DNA of 64,000 nucleotides. Origin: Streptomyces sclerotialus (GTDB lineage: Bacteria; Actinomycetota; Actinomycetes; Streptomycetales; Streptomycetaceae). The stretch is from NCBI GenBank assembly GCA_000719105.1, contig JODX01000004.1:248001-312000 (forward strand). The letters are read 5' to 3'. Both the position numbers and the translations under genes were made by a program. This document shows positions 47,543 to 56,921 of this stretch, in pieces. The notes beneath the pieces are model-generated. The model did no database searches, was not told where the DNA came from, and worked only from the letters and a program-made list of their open reading frames with translations. How positions within the stretch are numbered: position 1 is the stretch's first letter; the number at the start of each line of letters is the position of its first letter.

Positions 47543-50500
47543 TCAGAGCACGACGTTGACGTTCTTGATGACGGGGAAGTCGGGCAGGAAGCCGAAGGCG
47601 CGCTCCGGCACAACGGCGGTCTCCGAGGCCAGGTGGATTTCGACCGTTCTCAGCTGCGGGAAGAGGTCGGGAACCCGTGACAGGTCCTCGGTACCTGTGA
47701 ACCCGTTGAACTCCAGGTGAGTGACCGCTGGCAGTACGGGACCCGCTTCCCACCCGGCCGCGTTCCAATTGATGCGCAGGTCCGTGAGGGCGGGAAGCCT
47801 CGCGATCTCCTCGAAGTCCTCGGCAGCGAGTCGTTCCGGCAGCGTGGTCAGGCTCAGCGCGCGCACCGACTGCACTCGGCTCAGTCCGCGCAGCCCCGTG
47901 TGCCTCAGTGCTTCCCCGGCGAATCGCAGGAAGCGCAGCGGCAGCCCCGGGGGGAGCGCATCGGCGAGGGAATCCCCGTGCAACGGGCCGCCGACGTGCA
48001 GCGACTCCAAGGTCGTCGAGGCGGACAGGCAGTGCAGGGCGCCCGGCCGCTCCAGACCGTTCATCATGTGCACGGCCAGCGAGACGACGGGGAGCTCGAC
48101 GAGCGGGGTCAGGTCGTCCACACGAGGGCTGCCGGCGAGCTCGAGCCAGGTGATCCGATCCTGCTCCGCCAGGAAACGCACGTCCTCGACCACCTGGTTG
48201 TCGCGTAGGACGAGCGCGCGCACCTGACCGGGCAGCAGACTCGCGCGAATGTCCGCCGAGCGGATGTCACCGGCGAGCTGGAGTTGGGGCCGGCCGCCGA
48301 GCTCCCGCAGGATCCGCAACTGCTCGACCGAGTGGGCGGTGAAGTAGAGGTCCTCATCCGGAAGGTGGGCGATGACCTCCGTCGCGTACCGCCGGGTGGG
48401 GAACCGGTGCCAGGTCCAGGTCAGCTGCGCCCGTACGGACAAGTACGGGTGCGTGCGGAAACGTGCCAGCACCGGCAGGGCCGCGTCCGTGCCGATCAGG
48501 GACGCGGTGACGACCACCGCCCGCGCCTCCGCGTCCGTGAGCCCCTCCGGCCCCGGCAGCAGCTCCAGCACCAGCGGTCCGCACGCGGCCAGCAGCCGGG
48601 CCTCCTCGGCCGTACGCGGCGGGATCAGCGAGGCCGCGCCCCGCTCCACGGCGGACCGTACCGACGGGTCGAGCTGCGTCGCGTGCTCCAGACAGGCCAG
48701 TGCCAGGAGCCGTACCCGGGCCCCGGCGGGCCCGTCCAGCCGCTCGGCCGACGCCATCATGTCCCCCAGCAGCTCGGCCCGCTCGCGGGGCCTGGCGTGG
48801 GCGACCGCCATCCGGATCACGTCCGCCCACTGCTCGTCCACGGCGTTGCGGACGAGCAGACCGAAGTCGCCGTCCTCCACGGCGGCCTTCGCTCCCAGGT
48901 AGTCCTGGAAGGTGCGGTGGACGAACTCCACCGTTCCCACGGTGGGCTCGCGGAGCAGGCCGCTGCGGACCAGCAGGTGGCGCAGGATCCGCTCGGCGTC
49001 GCCCTGGGCCGCGGCCGCCGGCAGGGAGGGCAGGACGTCGGCGACGATGCGTACGGCGCGGTCACGGTCCAGCTCGGTCTGATTGTTCCGGATGAGCCAG
49101 TACGCCAGGCGCTGGAGAAGCTGGATCTGGGGGAGCTCGGTGAGGTGGATGTCGTCCGGGCGCCCCGGCTCGAACATGTCGCGCTCTTCGTCGCGGCGCG
49201 CGAGCAGCATGGAGAGGGCCGCTTCGTACAGCTCGGGCCTGCCGTGCGGGAGGTAGCCGCGGCGGTCGCGGTGGAGGGCGCAGATCAGTCCGCACATCAG
49301 GGGGTTCGTCGCGAGGCGGCCGAGGTCGGCCTTGGTGCGGACGGCCTCCAGCAGGGAGCGTTCGTAACCGTCGAGGCGGTCGGTGTCGGACGCTTCGAGA
49401 CGGGCCGCCGTGTGCCAGCGGGCGATGAACGCGGCCATGTCGTTCCGGCTCATCGGCGTCAGGGCCAGCTCCGTGAAGCCCTCCGGGGTGAGCCAGTCCG
49501 CGCGGACGGCGGAGGGCCGTGAGGTGACCAGCCACTGGTTGCCGGGATAGACCTCCAGCAGGTCGCGCAGCCAGCGCCGGGTGCGGTCGCGGTCGCGCTC
49601 GGGGACCTCGTCGATGCCGTCGACCAGGAGCAGTCCGCGGCGGGCGGTGAGGACGCGGTCCGCCCACCCGTCGGGCTGTGCGGCGTGGAAGGGCACGCGG
49701 ACGGCGGCGAGGAAGGCGTCGGGGGAGGGCAGGCCGCCGACGCGGCGGACGAGCGTACGCAGGGGGAGGACGAACGGGACGCGGTCGCCGCGCTCGCCGC
49801 GGGCCGCCGTCACCGCCAGCCACTGCACGAGCGTGGTCTTGCCGGATCCGGCGACCCCGCGCAGCAGTACCCGGTCGTGGTCGGCGAAGGCCTGGTCGGC
49901 GGGCAGGGCGGTGGTCCCGAGGTGCGCTCCGCCCGGGCCGGCCGGTTCGTCGTCCTCCGCCGGGCGCAGGGCCTGGAGGCTCAGATAGGCGGCGTCCAGG
50001 GGCCAGCGCTCCGGGGAGTTCACCAGGTCGATGCCGTAGATCGTGAGGTGGCTGTGTTTCGTGGCCACGTACGCCAGGTAGCGCTGCTCGAAGGCGGTGT
50101 CGGTGCCGCCGGGCAGCGGGGTACGGGCGATCAGCTCGTCGACCTTCGCTATCAGCTCGGCCTGTCTGCGGGTCTGCTCGACGAGCGTGCGGGGGACGAA
50201 GGTGGAGCGCTGGGTGAAGAAGTGCAGGATGTGCAGGCAGGCCGTGTCGAGGACGCGCTGGTAGAAGAGGGTGGCGTCGAGGGAGAGGTGGCGGTCCGGG
50301 GTGCCGCTCTCCGCGCGCAGGTGCAGGGCGAGGGTCTGCTGACCGAGCTGCACGGCCTGGACGTCGGTCATGTCGAGGTCGCCCAGGGCGTACAGGGTGG
50401 TGGCGAGGGCGTGGATGACCGCGAGTTCCTCGTCGGCGTGCACCGGGCGCTCGCCGGCCTTGAGGGCGCGCCGGACCAGCTCGGTCGCGATCCTGGTGAG

Positions 50501-50668
50501 CTCCTTCTCCGCCAGCGTGCGCTTCTCGCCGCGGAACGAGACGAACTCGGAGACGCGCACCGGTCTGTCGACGAGCCCCGCCCCCGGCCCTTCCGTCACG
50601 AAGAGCCTTTTCACGAGCGGTGTCATCACGCTCGACGCCAGCTTCACGCCGATGGCCGCCGGTTCCAT
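47543..50668 (-). CDS. NACHT-domain NTPase with LRR-like C-terminus (bacterial NLR-like)
   Basis: This 1041-residue STAND-type NTPase has three parts. Residues 1-240 form a helical N-terminal domain like the NACHT N-terminal helical (NNH) type, with KLASSVMTPLVKRLFV and PVRVSEFVSFRGEKRTL. The NACHT core has Walker A GVAGSGKT (271-278), Walker B LLLVDGIDEVP (346-356) and the sensor-like WLVTSRPS. From about residue 730 come repeats with leucine spacing like LRRs (VRALVLRDNQVV, ITWLELAGSPRVDDL, VRALSLTTL, LTDLRIN). Related bacterial NLR proteins defend against phage, the C-terminus sensing the invader. No effector gene is adjacent. This role is inferred. Confidence 0.85.
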   Translation of the reverse strand: MEPAAIGVKLASSVMTPLVKRLFVTEGPGAGLVDRPVRVSEFVSFRGEKRTLAEKELTRIATELVRRALKAGERPVHADEELAVIHALATTLYALGDLDMTDVQAVQLGQQTLALHLRAESGTPDRHLSLDATLFYQRVLDTACLHILHFFTQRSTFVPRTLVEQTRRQAELIAKVDELIARTPLPGGTDTAFEQRYLAYVATKHSHLTIYGIDLVNSPERWPLDAAYLSLQALRPAEDDEPAGPGGAHLGTTALPADQAFADHDRVLLRGVAGSGKTTLVQWLAVTAARGERGDRVPFVLPLRTLVRRVGGLPSPDAFLAAVRVPFHAAQPDGWADRVLTARRGLLLVDGIDEVPERDRDRTRRWLRDLLEVYPGNQWLVTSRPSAVRADWLTPEGFTELALTPMSRNDMAAFIARWHTAARLEASDTDRLDGYERSLLEAVRTKADLGRLATNPLMCGLICALHRDRRGYLPHGRPELYEAALSMLLARRDEERDMFEPGRPDDIHLTELPQIQLLQRLAYWLIRNNQTELDRDRAVRIVADVLPSLPAAAAQGDAERILRHLLVRSGLLREPTVGTVEFVHRTFQDYLGAKAAVEDGDFGLLVRNAVDEQWADVIRMAVAHARPRERAELLGDMMASAERLDGPAGARVRLLALACLEHATQLDPSVRSAVERGAASLIPPRTAEEARLLAACGPLVLELLPGPEGLTDAEARAVVVTASLIGTDAALPVLARFRTHPYLSVRAQLTWTWHRFPTRRYATEVIAHLPDEDLYFTAHSVEQLRILRELGGRPQLQLAGDIRSADIRASLLPGQVRALVLRDNQVVEDVRFLAEQDRITWLELAGSPRVDDLTPLVELPVVSLAVHMMNGLERPGALHCLSASTTLESLHVGGPLHGDSLADALPPGLPLRFLRFAGEALRHTGLRGLSRVQSVRALSLTTLPERLAAEDFEEIARLPALTDLRINWNAAGWEAGPVLPAVTHLEFNGFTGTEDLSRVPDLFPQLRTVEIHLASETAVVPERAFGFLPDFPVIKNVNVVL

Positions 50669-51180
50669 GCCGCCTCCCCCGAGTGCGCGGTCGATACGAC
50701 CGTCTCCGCGGCTCAGCGTACGGTCCGCGGGCGCCCGGGAGGCCGGTGGCCCCCGTCACATCGCGGGGGGTTCGCGGCCCCGGTGCCGGTGACGTACCGC
50801 ACGAGAGGCGCGTCACTTACTAACAGGAATAGTGCCCGAACAGTGCCCTGAGGCAGAGGGGGCGGGGTTGGGCAAAAGGGATTTTCGGTGCGAGAGCGGC
50901 CTGATTTCCGGCTGACTTTCGGTGCTGCCGCGGGTTGTCGGACCGACGACTCGGATGTCAGTGTGTGGGTGGATTTCCTGTGATGTACGGCCTTACGTCG
51001 TAGATCACAGTTCTTGTCACGGATAGGGAGCCCAGGTACCAAGGATGAGTCCCGTTCGGCAGCCCTGGATGCGCCGGACGGTTCAGTCCCCGGACGTCGT
51101 GTCCATGGACGTCATGCCCACCGGAAGATCCGCCTCCGCGGAGCCGGTGTGTCCTGTCCCCGCTTCTGTGAGGTTGTTCG
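50669..51180 (+). promoter_or_regulatory. Upstream region of the NACHT and M23 genes
   Basis: This 512-base gap separates the divergent NACHT and M23 peptidase genes. It contains an imperfect 12-base inverted repeat, CTGTGATGTACG (50978-50989) / CGTAGATCACAG (50999-51010), with one mismatch and a 9-base centre, about 170 bases before the M23 gene. I looked for the conserved c-di-AMP riboswitch core and did not find it. The rest shows nothing else recognisable. Confidence 0.4.
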
Positions 51181-51789
51181 ATGTCGAAGGCTGTCCGCTC
51201 CCGCCTGTCCCGTCCGTCCCTGCTCCGTCTGCGCACGGCCGCCGTGGCCGCCGGCCTGGGAGTCGCGGTCGCGGGTGGCGTCGGGGCCGGCATGGCCGCC
51301 GCGGCGGACACTGCTGCGCCGGCCGCCGCCCCGGCCGCCGCCGCCAAGAAGGCCGCCGCCAAGAAGGCGTCCTCCTGGGTCGTCCCCGTGCAGGACTACA
51401 CGCTGTCCGCCACCTACGCGCAGGCCGGCGGCATGTGGACCGCCAAGCACAGCGGTCAGGACTTCGCCGTGCCGAGCGGCACGAAGGTCGTGGCCGTGCA
51501 TGAGGGCACCGTCGTCAAGGCCGGCGGCAACGGCGCCGGTGACGGTCCCGCGTACGGCAACGCGATCGTGATCAAGCACGGCAACGGCACGTACTCCCAG
51601 TACGCCCACCTGTCGCGCATCGACGTGAAGATAGGCCAGACCGTCAAGACCGGTCAGCAGATCGCCGCCTCCGGCAACACCGGTAACTCCAGCGGTCCGC
51701 ACCTGCACTTCGAAATCCGTACGACCGCCAACTACGGCTCCGCCGTGAACCCGGTCACCTTCCTGCGCGACAAGGGCATCACGCTCTGA
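51181..51789 (+). CDS. Secreted M23-family (LytM) peptidase
   Basis: This 202-residue exported peptidoglycan endopeptidase has a signal peptide at 1-42 ending near MAAAAD. The M23 zinc site is H90 and D94 in KHSGQDFAVP, and the second His pair is in PHLHFEI (H174, H176). An Ala/Lys-rich linker precedes the domain. The domain occupies residues 66-195 and is complete. The ATG at 51181 is preceded by GTGAGG. It is probably involved in wall remodelling, with a possible link to the neighbouring SigE envelope-stress operon. Confidence 0.9.
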   Translation: MSKAVRSRLSRPSLLRLRTAAVAAGLGVAVAGGVGAGMAAAADTAAPAAAPAAAAKKAAAKKASSWVVPVQDYTLSATYAQAGGMWTAKHSGQDFAVPSGTKVVAVHEGTVVKAGGNGAGDGPAYGNAIVIKHGNGTYSQYAHLSRIDVKIGQTVKTGQQIAASGNTGNSSGPHLHFEIRTTANYGSAVNPVTFLRDKGITL

Positions 51790-51849
51790 AGTCACGGAGT
51801 CGTGGAGTCCTGACTTTATGACTTCATGACGTCACGAAGTCATGACGTC

Positions 51850-51890
51850 GGGAGGGCCGTGCCGGCCGTGTCAGGACGGCCGGTCCTCCC
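51850..51890. terminator. Two-part hairpin after the M23 peptidase gene
   Basis: The outer stem GGGAGG/CCTCCC (51850-51855 and 51885-51890) and the inner stem CCGGCCGT/ACGGCCGG (51862-51869 and 51876-51883) lie between convergent genes. A direct repeat CATGACGTC (51825-51833 and 51841-51849) precedes it. Confidence 0.6.
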
Positions 51891-52024
51891 CGGCGCCTCC
51901 GTGCGCCTGCGTCACCGGATCGATCGCGACGTCGAGGACAGCCTTGTGCTTCTCCTCGGGGTCGCCTTCGACTTTCCGGAGGCAGGAGGCCGGAGGACGA
52001 GCATCCCGCCGGCTTCCAGGCCCG

Positions 52025-53491
52025 CTAGGCCGTTCCCGGGCCCCGGTCCCGCTTCCCGTTCCGGCTCCCGCCCGGGCTTCCGCCGGTGATCCCGCCGGTG
52101 ATCCCGGCCAGTGTCGGTATCGGGTAGCTCCCCGTGTTCGTCGGTGCGTGCTCCGGCAGCCACAGGACCGCCACCGCGCCTTCGGCGGGCACGTCCGGCG
52201 GGGCGCCGGCGGGGCGTACGTTGCGGAAGGTCAGCCGGGCGCCGAGGACCCGCGCCTGGCCGGCCGCGATGGTCAGGCCCAGCCCGTGGCCCCGGCCCGC
52301 GCGGTCGGCGGAGCCCGTACGGAAGCGGCTCGGCCCCTCGGCGAGGAGGTCCTCGGGGAAGCCGGGACCGTGGTCGCGCACCCGGATCACCCGGCCCTCG
52401 ACCGTGACCTCGATCGGCGGCCTGCCGTGCCGTGCCGCGTTGGCCAGCAGATTGAACAGCACCCGCTCCAGCCGGCGCGGATCCGTCGTCACCTCCGACT
52501 CGTGGACCACGCGCACCGTGACGTCCGCGTCCTTCGCGGCCACCCGCCGGGCCACGAACTCGCCGAGCAGGATGTCCTGGAGCTCCGCCCGCTCTGAGGC
52601 GCCGTCGAGCCGGGCCACCTCCAGCACATCCTCCACCAGCGTGCGCATCGCCTGGGCGCGGTCGCGGACCAGCTCCGTGGGGCGGCCGGGCGGCAGCAGT
52701 TCCGCCGCCGTCAGCAGGCCGGTCACGGGGGTGCGCAGCTCGTGCGCGATGTCCGCGGTCACCCTGCGCTCGGCCTCGATGCGCTGCTGCAGCGCGTCCG
52801 CCATGGCGTCCACGGCCCGGGCGAGGTCGTCGGTCTCGTCGTGCATCACTCCGCCGATCGCGTCCCCGACGCGTACCTCCGTCTCGCCCTTGGCGACCCG
52901 GTTCGCGGCCGTCGCGGCCTTGCGCAGCCGGCGTGACATCCGGCCGCCGATGAGGACGCCGAGCGCGCAGCCGCCGAAGACGACGGCGATCGAACCGATG
53001 ATCAGGGCCTGGTCGAGGTCCTTCATCACATCCGTGCTGCGGTCCGTGAACCGGGTGTGCAGCGACAGCACCCGGCCGTCCTGCAGCGGGACCGCGGCCC
53101 AGATGTCGGGGACGCCGTGGGCGCCCTCGGCGACGTACGTGGCGCGCCGGCCCTGGGCGACCTTCGCCATCAGGTCCCTCGGGATGGCCGGGTCGTCGAT
53201 CTGGACCCCGAACGCCCCCGAGGTCTGCTGGCGGCCCGACTCGTACATGCGCTGGGCGACCTGGATGCGCTCGTCGGCCAGGTCGCGCGAGTTGTCGAGC
53301 ATCGACACGCGTGCCGCGTTGTGCACGACCAGGCTCAGCGCCAGTGCCACCAGCGCGCCGACCAGCGCGATCGCGGCGCTGAGCTTCCAGCGCAGACCGC
53401 TGCGCAGGCTGATGCGCGGACCGGTGCCGGTGCCCGGGCCGCCGCGGAGCAGGTGTGCCGCCGGCCACCTCGCCGGCCGGGTGAGGCCCAC
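52025..53491 (-). CDS. cseC: CseC, sensor histidine kinase of the envelope-stress system
   Basis: This 488-residue two-pass kinase has membrane helices at about 36-58 and 162-184, with an extracellular sensor between them. HAMP is about 185-240. HisKA has phospho-acceptor H250 in ADIAHELRTPVTGLL, and the HATPase has NLLANAARHG and GHGLGLTIAAG. CseC responds to wall-active agents such as vancomycin and activates CseB. The C-terminal Gly-rich tail is variable. It starts five bases after cseB ends and closes the sigE-cseA-cseB-cseC operon. Confidence 0.93.
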   Translation of the reverse strand: MGLTRPARWPAAHLLRGGPGTGTGPRISLRSGLRWKLSAAIALVGALVALALSLVVHNAARVSMLDNSRDLADERIQVAQRMYESGRQQTSGAFGVQIDDPAIPRDLMAKVAQGRRATYVAEGAHGVPDIWAAVPLQDGRVLSLHTRFTDRSTDVMKDLDQALIIGSIAVVFGGCALGVLIGGRMSRRLRKAATAANRVAKGETEVRVGDAIGGVMHDETDDLARAVDAMADALQQRIEAERRVTADIAHELRTPVTGLLTAAELLPPGRPTELVRDRAQAMRTLVEDVLEVARLDGASERAELQDILLGEFVARRVAAKDADVTVRVVHESEVTTDPRRLERVLFNLLANAARHGRPPIEVTVEGRVIRVRDHGPGFPEDLLAEGPSRFRTGSADRAGRGHGLGLTIAAGQARVLGARLTFRNVRPAGAPPDVPAEGAVAVLWLPEHAPTNTGSYPIPTLAGITGGITGGSPGGSRNGKRDRGPGTA

Positions 53492-53495
53492 CCGC

Positions 53496-54209
53496 TCAGG
53501 CCTTCAGCTTGTAGCCGAAGCCGCGGACCGTCTCGATCCGGTCCTGGCCGATCTTCGTGCGCAGACGCTGCACATGGACGTCCACGACCCGGGTGTCACC
53601 GCCCCAGCCGTAGTCCCACACGCGTTCCAGCAGCTTGTCGCGGGACAGCACCGTGCCCGGCGCCGCCGAGAACTCCAGCAGCAGCCGCATCTCGGTCGGC
53701 GTCAGCGCCACCGGCCGCCCGGACCGCCGAACCTCCATGCCCTCGGTGTCGACCTCCAGGTCGCCGTCGCCGAAGGTCAGGAGCCCGTCCGGGGCAGCGG
53801 ACGCGGTGTCCTCCGCCCGCCCGGCCCGCCCGCTCGCGTGCCCGAACCGCCGCAGCACCGCACGGATGCGCGCCACCAGCACGGCGCCGTCGAACGGCTT
53901 GGTCACGTAGTCGTCCGCGCCCGCCTCCAGGCCGAGGACGACGTCGATGGAGTCGGCGCGGGCCGACAGCATGATCACGGGCACGGTCGACTCGTCCCGG
54001 ATCCGCCGGCAGAGACTGACGCCGTCCAGGCCCGGCACCATCACGTCCAGCAACGCGATGTCGGGCCGGTCGGCGCGGAAGGACTCCAGGCCCGACAGCC
54101 CGTCGGGCATGGCGGTGACCACGAAGCCGTTCCGCTCCAGCGCGAGCTGGGTGGCCTCGCGGATGACGTCGTCGTCCTCGACGAACAGGACGTGGGTCTG
54201 CTCTGCCAT
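53496..54209 (-). CDS. cseB: CseB, OmpR-type response regulator
   Basis: This 237-residue regulator has a receiver domain with acidic pocket E11-D13, phospho-Asp55 in IALLDVMVP and Lys in DYVTKPFDG. The C-terminal winged helix is at about 140-235 (LTPTEMRLLLEFSAAPGTVLS, VDVHVQRLRTKIG). In S. coelicolor phosphorylated CseB turns on the sigE promoter. The four-gene order and the sequence support direct orthology. Confidence 0.95.
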   Translation of the reverse strand: MAEQTHVLFVEDDDVIREATQLALERNGFVVTAMPDGLSGLESFRADRPDIALLDVMVPGLDGVSLCRRIRDESTVPVIMLSARADSIDVVLGLEAGADDYVTKPFDGAVLVARIRAVLRRFGHASGRAGRAEDTASAAPDGLLTFGDGDLEVDTEGMEVRRSGRPVALTPTEMRLLLEFSAAPGTVLSRDKLLERVWDYGWGGDTRVVDVHVQRLRTKIGQDRIETVRGFGYKLKA

Positions 54210-54293
54210 CCCTACTCTCAGCGCTCTCTGTTGTCGGCTTCGTCGGCTGTCGGCGGCTTCGTCGGCTGTCGTCGGCTTCGTCGGCCGGCCGGG

Positions 54294-54953
54294 TCAGTTC
54301 GGTGCGGGGGCCGGGCTGTCGGCGGTGCCCACCGCGTTGCTGTAGTCGTTGTGCGTGCGGGACTGTTCGGTGAAACGGTCCGTCGCCCAGCGATAGGTGA
54401 TCACCTCTTCGCTGGAGGGGTACGAGACCGGGTCGCCCTCCTCGTACAGCTGCTGGCTCACCACGAGGTCGCCCCGGTCGATCTCGGCGTACACCGGGGG
54501 CTCCTCGGCCCGGAAAACGTTCTGGTACCCGCTGCCGCGCTCGCGGTACACGTACGACCCCACGCCGACGGCGTCGCCGCACGTCATCACGTTGACCAGG
54601 ATGTCGTTCGCGGACCCTCCGGTCAGATCGCCGTACGACACGTCGACCGGGTACTCGTCGGCGACGCACGGCTGCAGATCCCGCTTGACCGCCTTGCTGA
54701 CCTTCGGGTCGTCCTTGACCAGCCGCACCACCTCGGCCACGCTGCGGCGGCTCTCGGTGGGCGACGGAGAGGGCGTGGCGCCGCCCGCCCGCTGGTCGCT
54801 GCCCGCCGGGCCCTCGTCACGGGCACCGGTACCGCCGGTGGCGCAGGCGGCGGCGAAAAGCCAGAGGGCGGCGATCACGGCCGCTGCCGTGGTCACCGCC
54901 TGCCAGGCCCGCCGGGGGCCGTACGGCCCCGGCCGGTAGCTCAGGCCGCGCAA
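54294..54953 (-). CDS. cseA: CseA, lipoprotein negative regulator of sigE
   Basis: This 219-residue lipoprotein has a signal segment with lipobox AAAC at Cys37, a Thr/Ser/Pro-rich linker and a globular domain from about 65 (VAEVVRLVKDDPKVSKAVKRDL). The domain contains two Cys residues (QPCVADEY and VMTCGDA) that could form a disulphide. CseA dampens SigE activity in S. coelicolor by an unknown route. The TTG start at 54953 has GAGGAG eight bases upstream and overlaps the sigE end by 13 bases, so it is coupled to sigE. Confidence 0.92.
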   Translation of the reverse strand: MRGLSYRPGPYGPRRAWQAVTTAAAVIAALWLFAAACATGGTGARDEGPAGSDQRAGGATPSPSPTESRRSVAEVVRLVKDDPKVSKAVKRDLQPCVADEYPVDVSYGDLTGGSANDILVNVMTCGDAVGVGSYVYRERGSGYQNVFRAEEPPVYAEIDRGDLVVSQQLYEEGDPVSYPSSEEVITYRWATDRFTEQSRTHNDYSNAVGTADSPAPAPN

Positions 54954-55510
54954 CGCTCCCGCTCCTCACCCGGTCGGAGCGCGCGGACGCCGTGTTCCTC
55001 GCGGACCTCGCGCTCCTCGCTCTCCCGGCGCTCCAGCTCCTCGCGGAGCCGGGCCAGCGCCCGGTGCAGCGTGCTCTTGACCGTTCCGGCCGACATGCCG
55101 AGGGCGGCGGCCGTCTCCTCCGTGGACATCTGCTCCCAGTGTCGCAGCACCACGACACTGCGCTGCTTGGGAGCGAGCACTTTCAGCACGTCCATGAGGA
55201 GGGCGCGGTCCGCGTGCTGCTCGGTGGAGTCGTCGACACAGGCGTCCGGGAGCTGCTCGGTCGGAACCTCCTCCAGCTTGCGGGCGCGCCACCACTCGGT
55301 CCGGGTGTTGATCATGACGCGGCGCAGATAGGCGTCGGCGAGCCGCTTGTCCGCGATGCCGTCCCAGCGGCCGTACGTCCGGGCCAGCGCGGTCTGCAGC
55401 AGGTCCTGGGCGTCGACCGGGTCCGGGACCAGCCGCCGGGCACTGCGCAGCAGCGCGTCCTGCCGGGTGCGGACGTACTCCTCGAACTCGAGCACCTCGC
55501 CCTGCGCCAT
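54941..55510 (-). CDS. sigE: SigE, ECF RNA polymerase sigma factor
   Basis: This 189-residue sigma factor controls the response to cell-wall damage. Region 2 begins FEEYVRTRQDALLRSARRL and includes DPVDAQDLLQTALARTYGRWDG. Region 4 is SVVVLRHWEQMSTEETAAALG with GTVKSTLHRALARLREELE. The ATG at 55510 has GGAGG eight bases before it and gives the MAQGEVLEFEEYV start of known SigE. A GTG-rich upstream extension is unlikely. Expression should be driven by CseB from the 243-base upstream gap. Confidence 0.95.
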   Translation of the reverse strand: MAQGEVLEFEEYVRTRQDALLRSARRLVPDPVDAQDLLQTALARTYGRWDGIADKRLADAYLRRVMINTRTEWWRARKLEEVPTEQLPDACVDDSTEQHADRALLMDVLKVLAPKQRSVVVLRHWEQMSTEETAAALGMSAGTVKSTLHRALARLREELERRESEEREVREEHGVRALRPGEERERCAA

Positions 55511-55753
55511 TCCAACCGCCTCCGTTCCCCGTCGGTACGGCACCGAAGTTACGGAGTGGTTGTCACGGGGCTGTGCGCGGAAGCCTGCGGCGAACGCTCG
55601 GCTGTCCGTCGGTTGTGTAACGGAAGTAGGGGCGAGGTAAGGAGGGGCATCCTTTGGGGAGGGTATGGGGTGCTTTGCCGGGTGGAGATTGTGTCCCGTT
55701 GTTGAGGCTGCTGTGACGTACGGGGCGGCTCGGGCGAGGGCTCGAGGGTGGGA

Positions 55754-56749
55754 TCAGGTCAGCGGCAGCCGGTACAGACCGCCCGCGAGGGGCTCCACCA
55801 GACCGTCGGAGACCAGGCCGTCCAGGGCGCGGGCGCGCTGCACCGGCTCGTCCCACACGCGGTCGAGCACCGCCTGCGGCACGGGGGTGATGGCCTCGCG
55901 CAGTACGGCGAGGAGCTTGCCGCGGACCTGGCGGTCCGTGCCCGCGTAGGTCTGCGCCCGGCGGGCCGGCCCGTCGTGCGCGGGTTTCCCGGCGAGGCGC
56001 CAGGCGCACCGGTCGGAGATCGGGCAGCGATGGCACGTCTCGTTCTTCGCCGTGCAGACCAGGGCGCCCAGCTCCATGGAGGCGGCAGCCCACCGGGAGG
56101 CGGTGTGCTCGTCCTCGGGCAGCAGGGCGCGGGCGAGCCTGCGCTCGGCCGCGGTGGTGGCGTTGGGCGGGTACTGCACGCCGGTGACGGCGCGGGCCAG
56201 CACGCGGCGCACATTGGTGTCGAGGACGGCGTGCCGCTGCCCGTACGCGAAGGAGGCGACCGCGGCGGCCGTGTACTCGCCGATGCCGGGCAGCGCGAGG
56301 AGCTGTGCGTGGTCGGTCGGTACGTCGCCGCCGTGCCGTTCCGTTATGGCGACCGCGGCACCGTGCAGGCGCAGTGCGCGGCGGGGGTAGCCGAGCCGGC
56401 CCCAGGCGCGCACCGCCTCGCCCGGGGGTTCCTCGGCGAGGTCGGCGGGGCGGGGCCAGCGGGCCAGCCACTGCTCGTACACGGGCAGGACACGGTTGAC
56501 CGGGGTCTGCTGCAACATGAACTCGCTGACCATCACCCCCCAGGGGCCGGCCTCGGGACGCCGCCACGGCAGATCGCGGGCGTGCTCGTCGAACCAGGTG
56601 ATGACGGGTTCGTGCAGGGCGCCTGCCGAGCCGGTCGGGGCGGCGGCTGAGGAGGCGGGTGCGGCCGACGTGGCCGACGCGGAAGGCGTGGCCGGCGTGG
56701 CGGGGGCGAGGGGGGCGGCGGTGCTCGGGATGTGCGGCGTTGCAGTCAT
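55754..56749 (-). CDS. mutY: A/G-specific adenine glycosylase MutY
   Basis: This 331-residue base-excision repair enzyme removes A mispaired with 8-oxoguanine. The HhH-GPD fold shows the catalytic Glu76 in SEFMLQQTPV, the hairpin LPGIGEYTAAAVASFA and catalytic Asp177 in AVLDTNVRR. The iron-sulphur ligands are C232, C239, C242 and C248 (C-x6-C-x2-C-x5-C). The C-terminal NUDIX-like domain for 8-oxoG recognition is reduced to a shorter region here, typical for actinobacteria. The first 45 residues are low-complexity. Confidence 0.93.
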   Translation of the reverse strand: MTATPHIPSTAAPLAPATPATPSASATSAAPASSAAAPTGSAGALHEPVITWFDEHARDLPWRRPEAGPWGVMVSEFMLQQTPVNRVLPVYEQWLARWPRPADLAEEPPGEAVRAWGRLGYPRRALRLHGAAVAITERHGGDVPTDHAQLLALPGIGEYTAAAVASFAYGQRHAVLDTNVRRVLARAVTGVQYPPNATTAAERRLARALLPEDEHTASRWAAASMELGALVCTAKNETCHRCPISDRCAWRLAGKPAHDGPARRAQTYAGTDRQVRGKLLAVLREAITPVPQAVLDRVWDEPVQRARALDGLVSDGLVEPLAGGLYRLPLT

Positions 56750-56921
56750 GGCACCATCGATCCTGCCATGCGGGGGTGCGCGTGTGCGGTTATCGGCGGT
56801 GGCGGGTCGGCGGGGCGGCGGCGCGGCCGGAGCGCCGCCGAGATGATGATCTGGAGAAAGTTCGTGGCCGGGGCGGCGGGTGGGGCCAGCGAACGCGCCG
56901 TTCTCTCGTACAGTTTGCGCC

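Noticed and set aside
50978..51010. CRP-type binding site
   Set aside because: The half-sites TGTGA and TCACA are about 20 bases apart instead of 6, so the repeat fits a hairpin or another operator better.
50669..51180. c-di-AMP (ydaO-type) riboswitch before the M23 peptidase
   Set aside because: Such riboswitches precede some Streptomyces wall-hydrolase genes, but the conserved core segments I know are not present here.
51045..51503. Open frame overlapping the start of the M23 gene
   Set aside because: Its later half is the M23 gene in another frame, and the product has no recognised domain.
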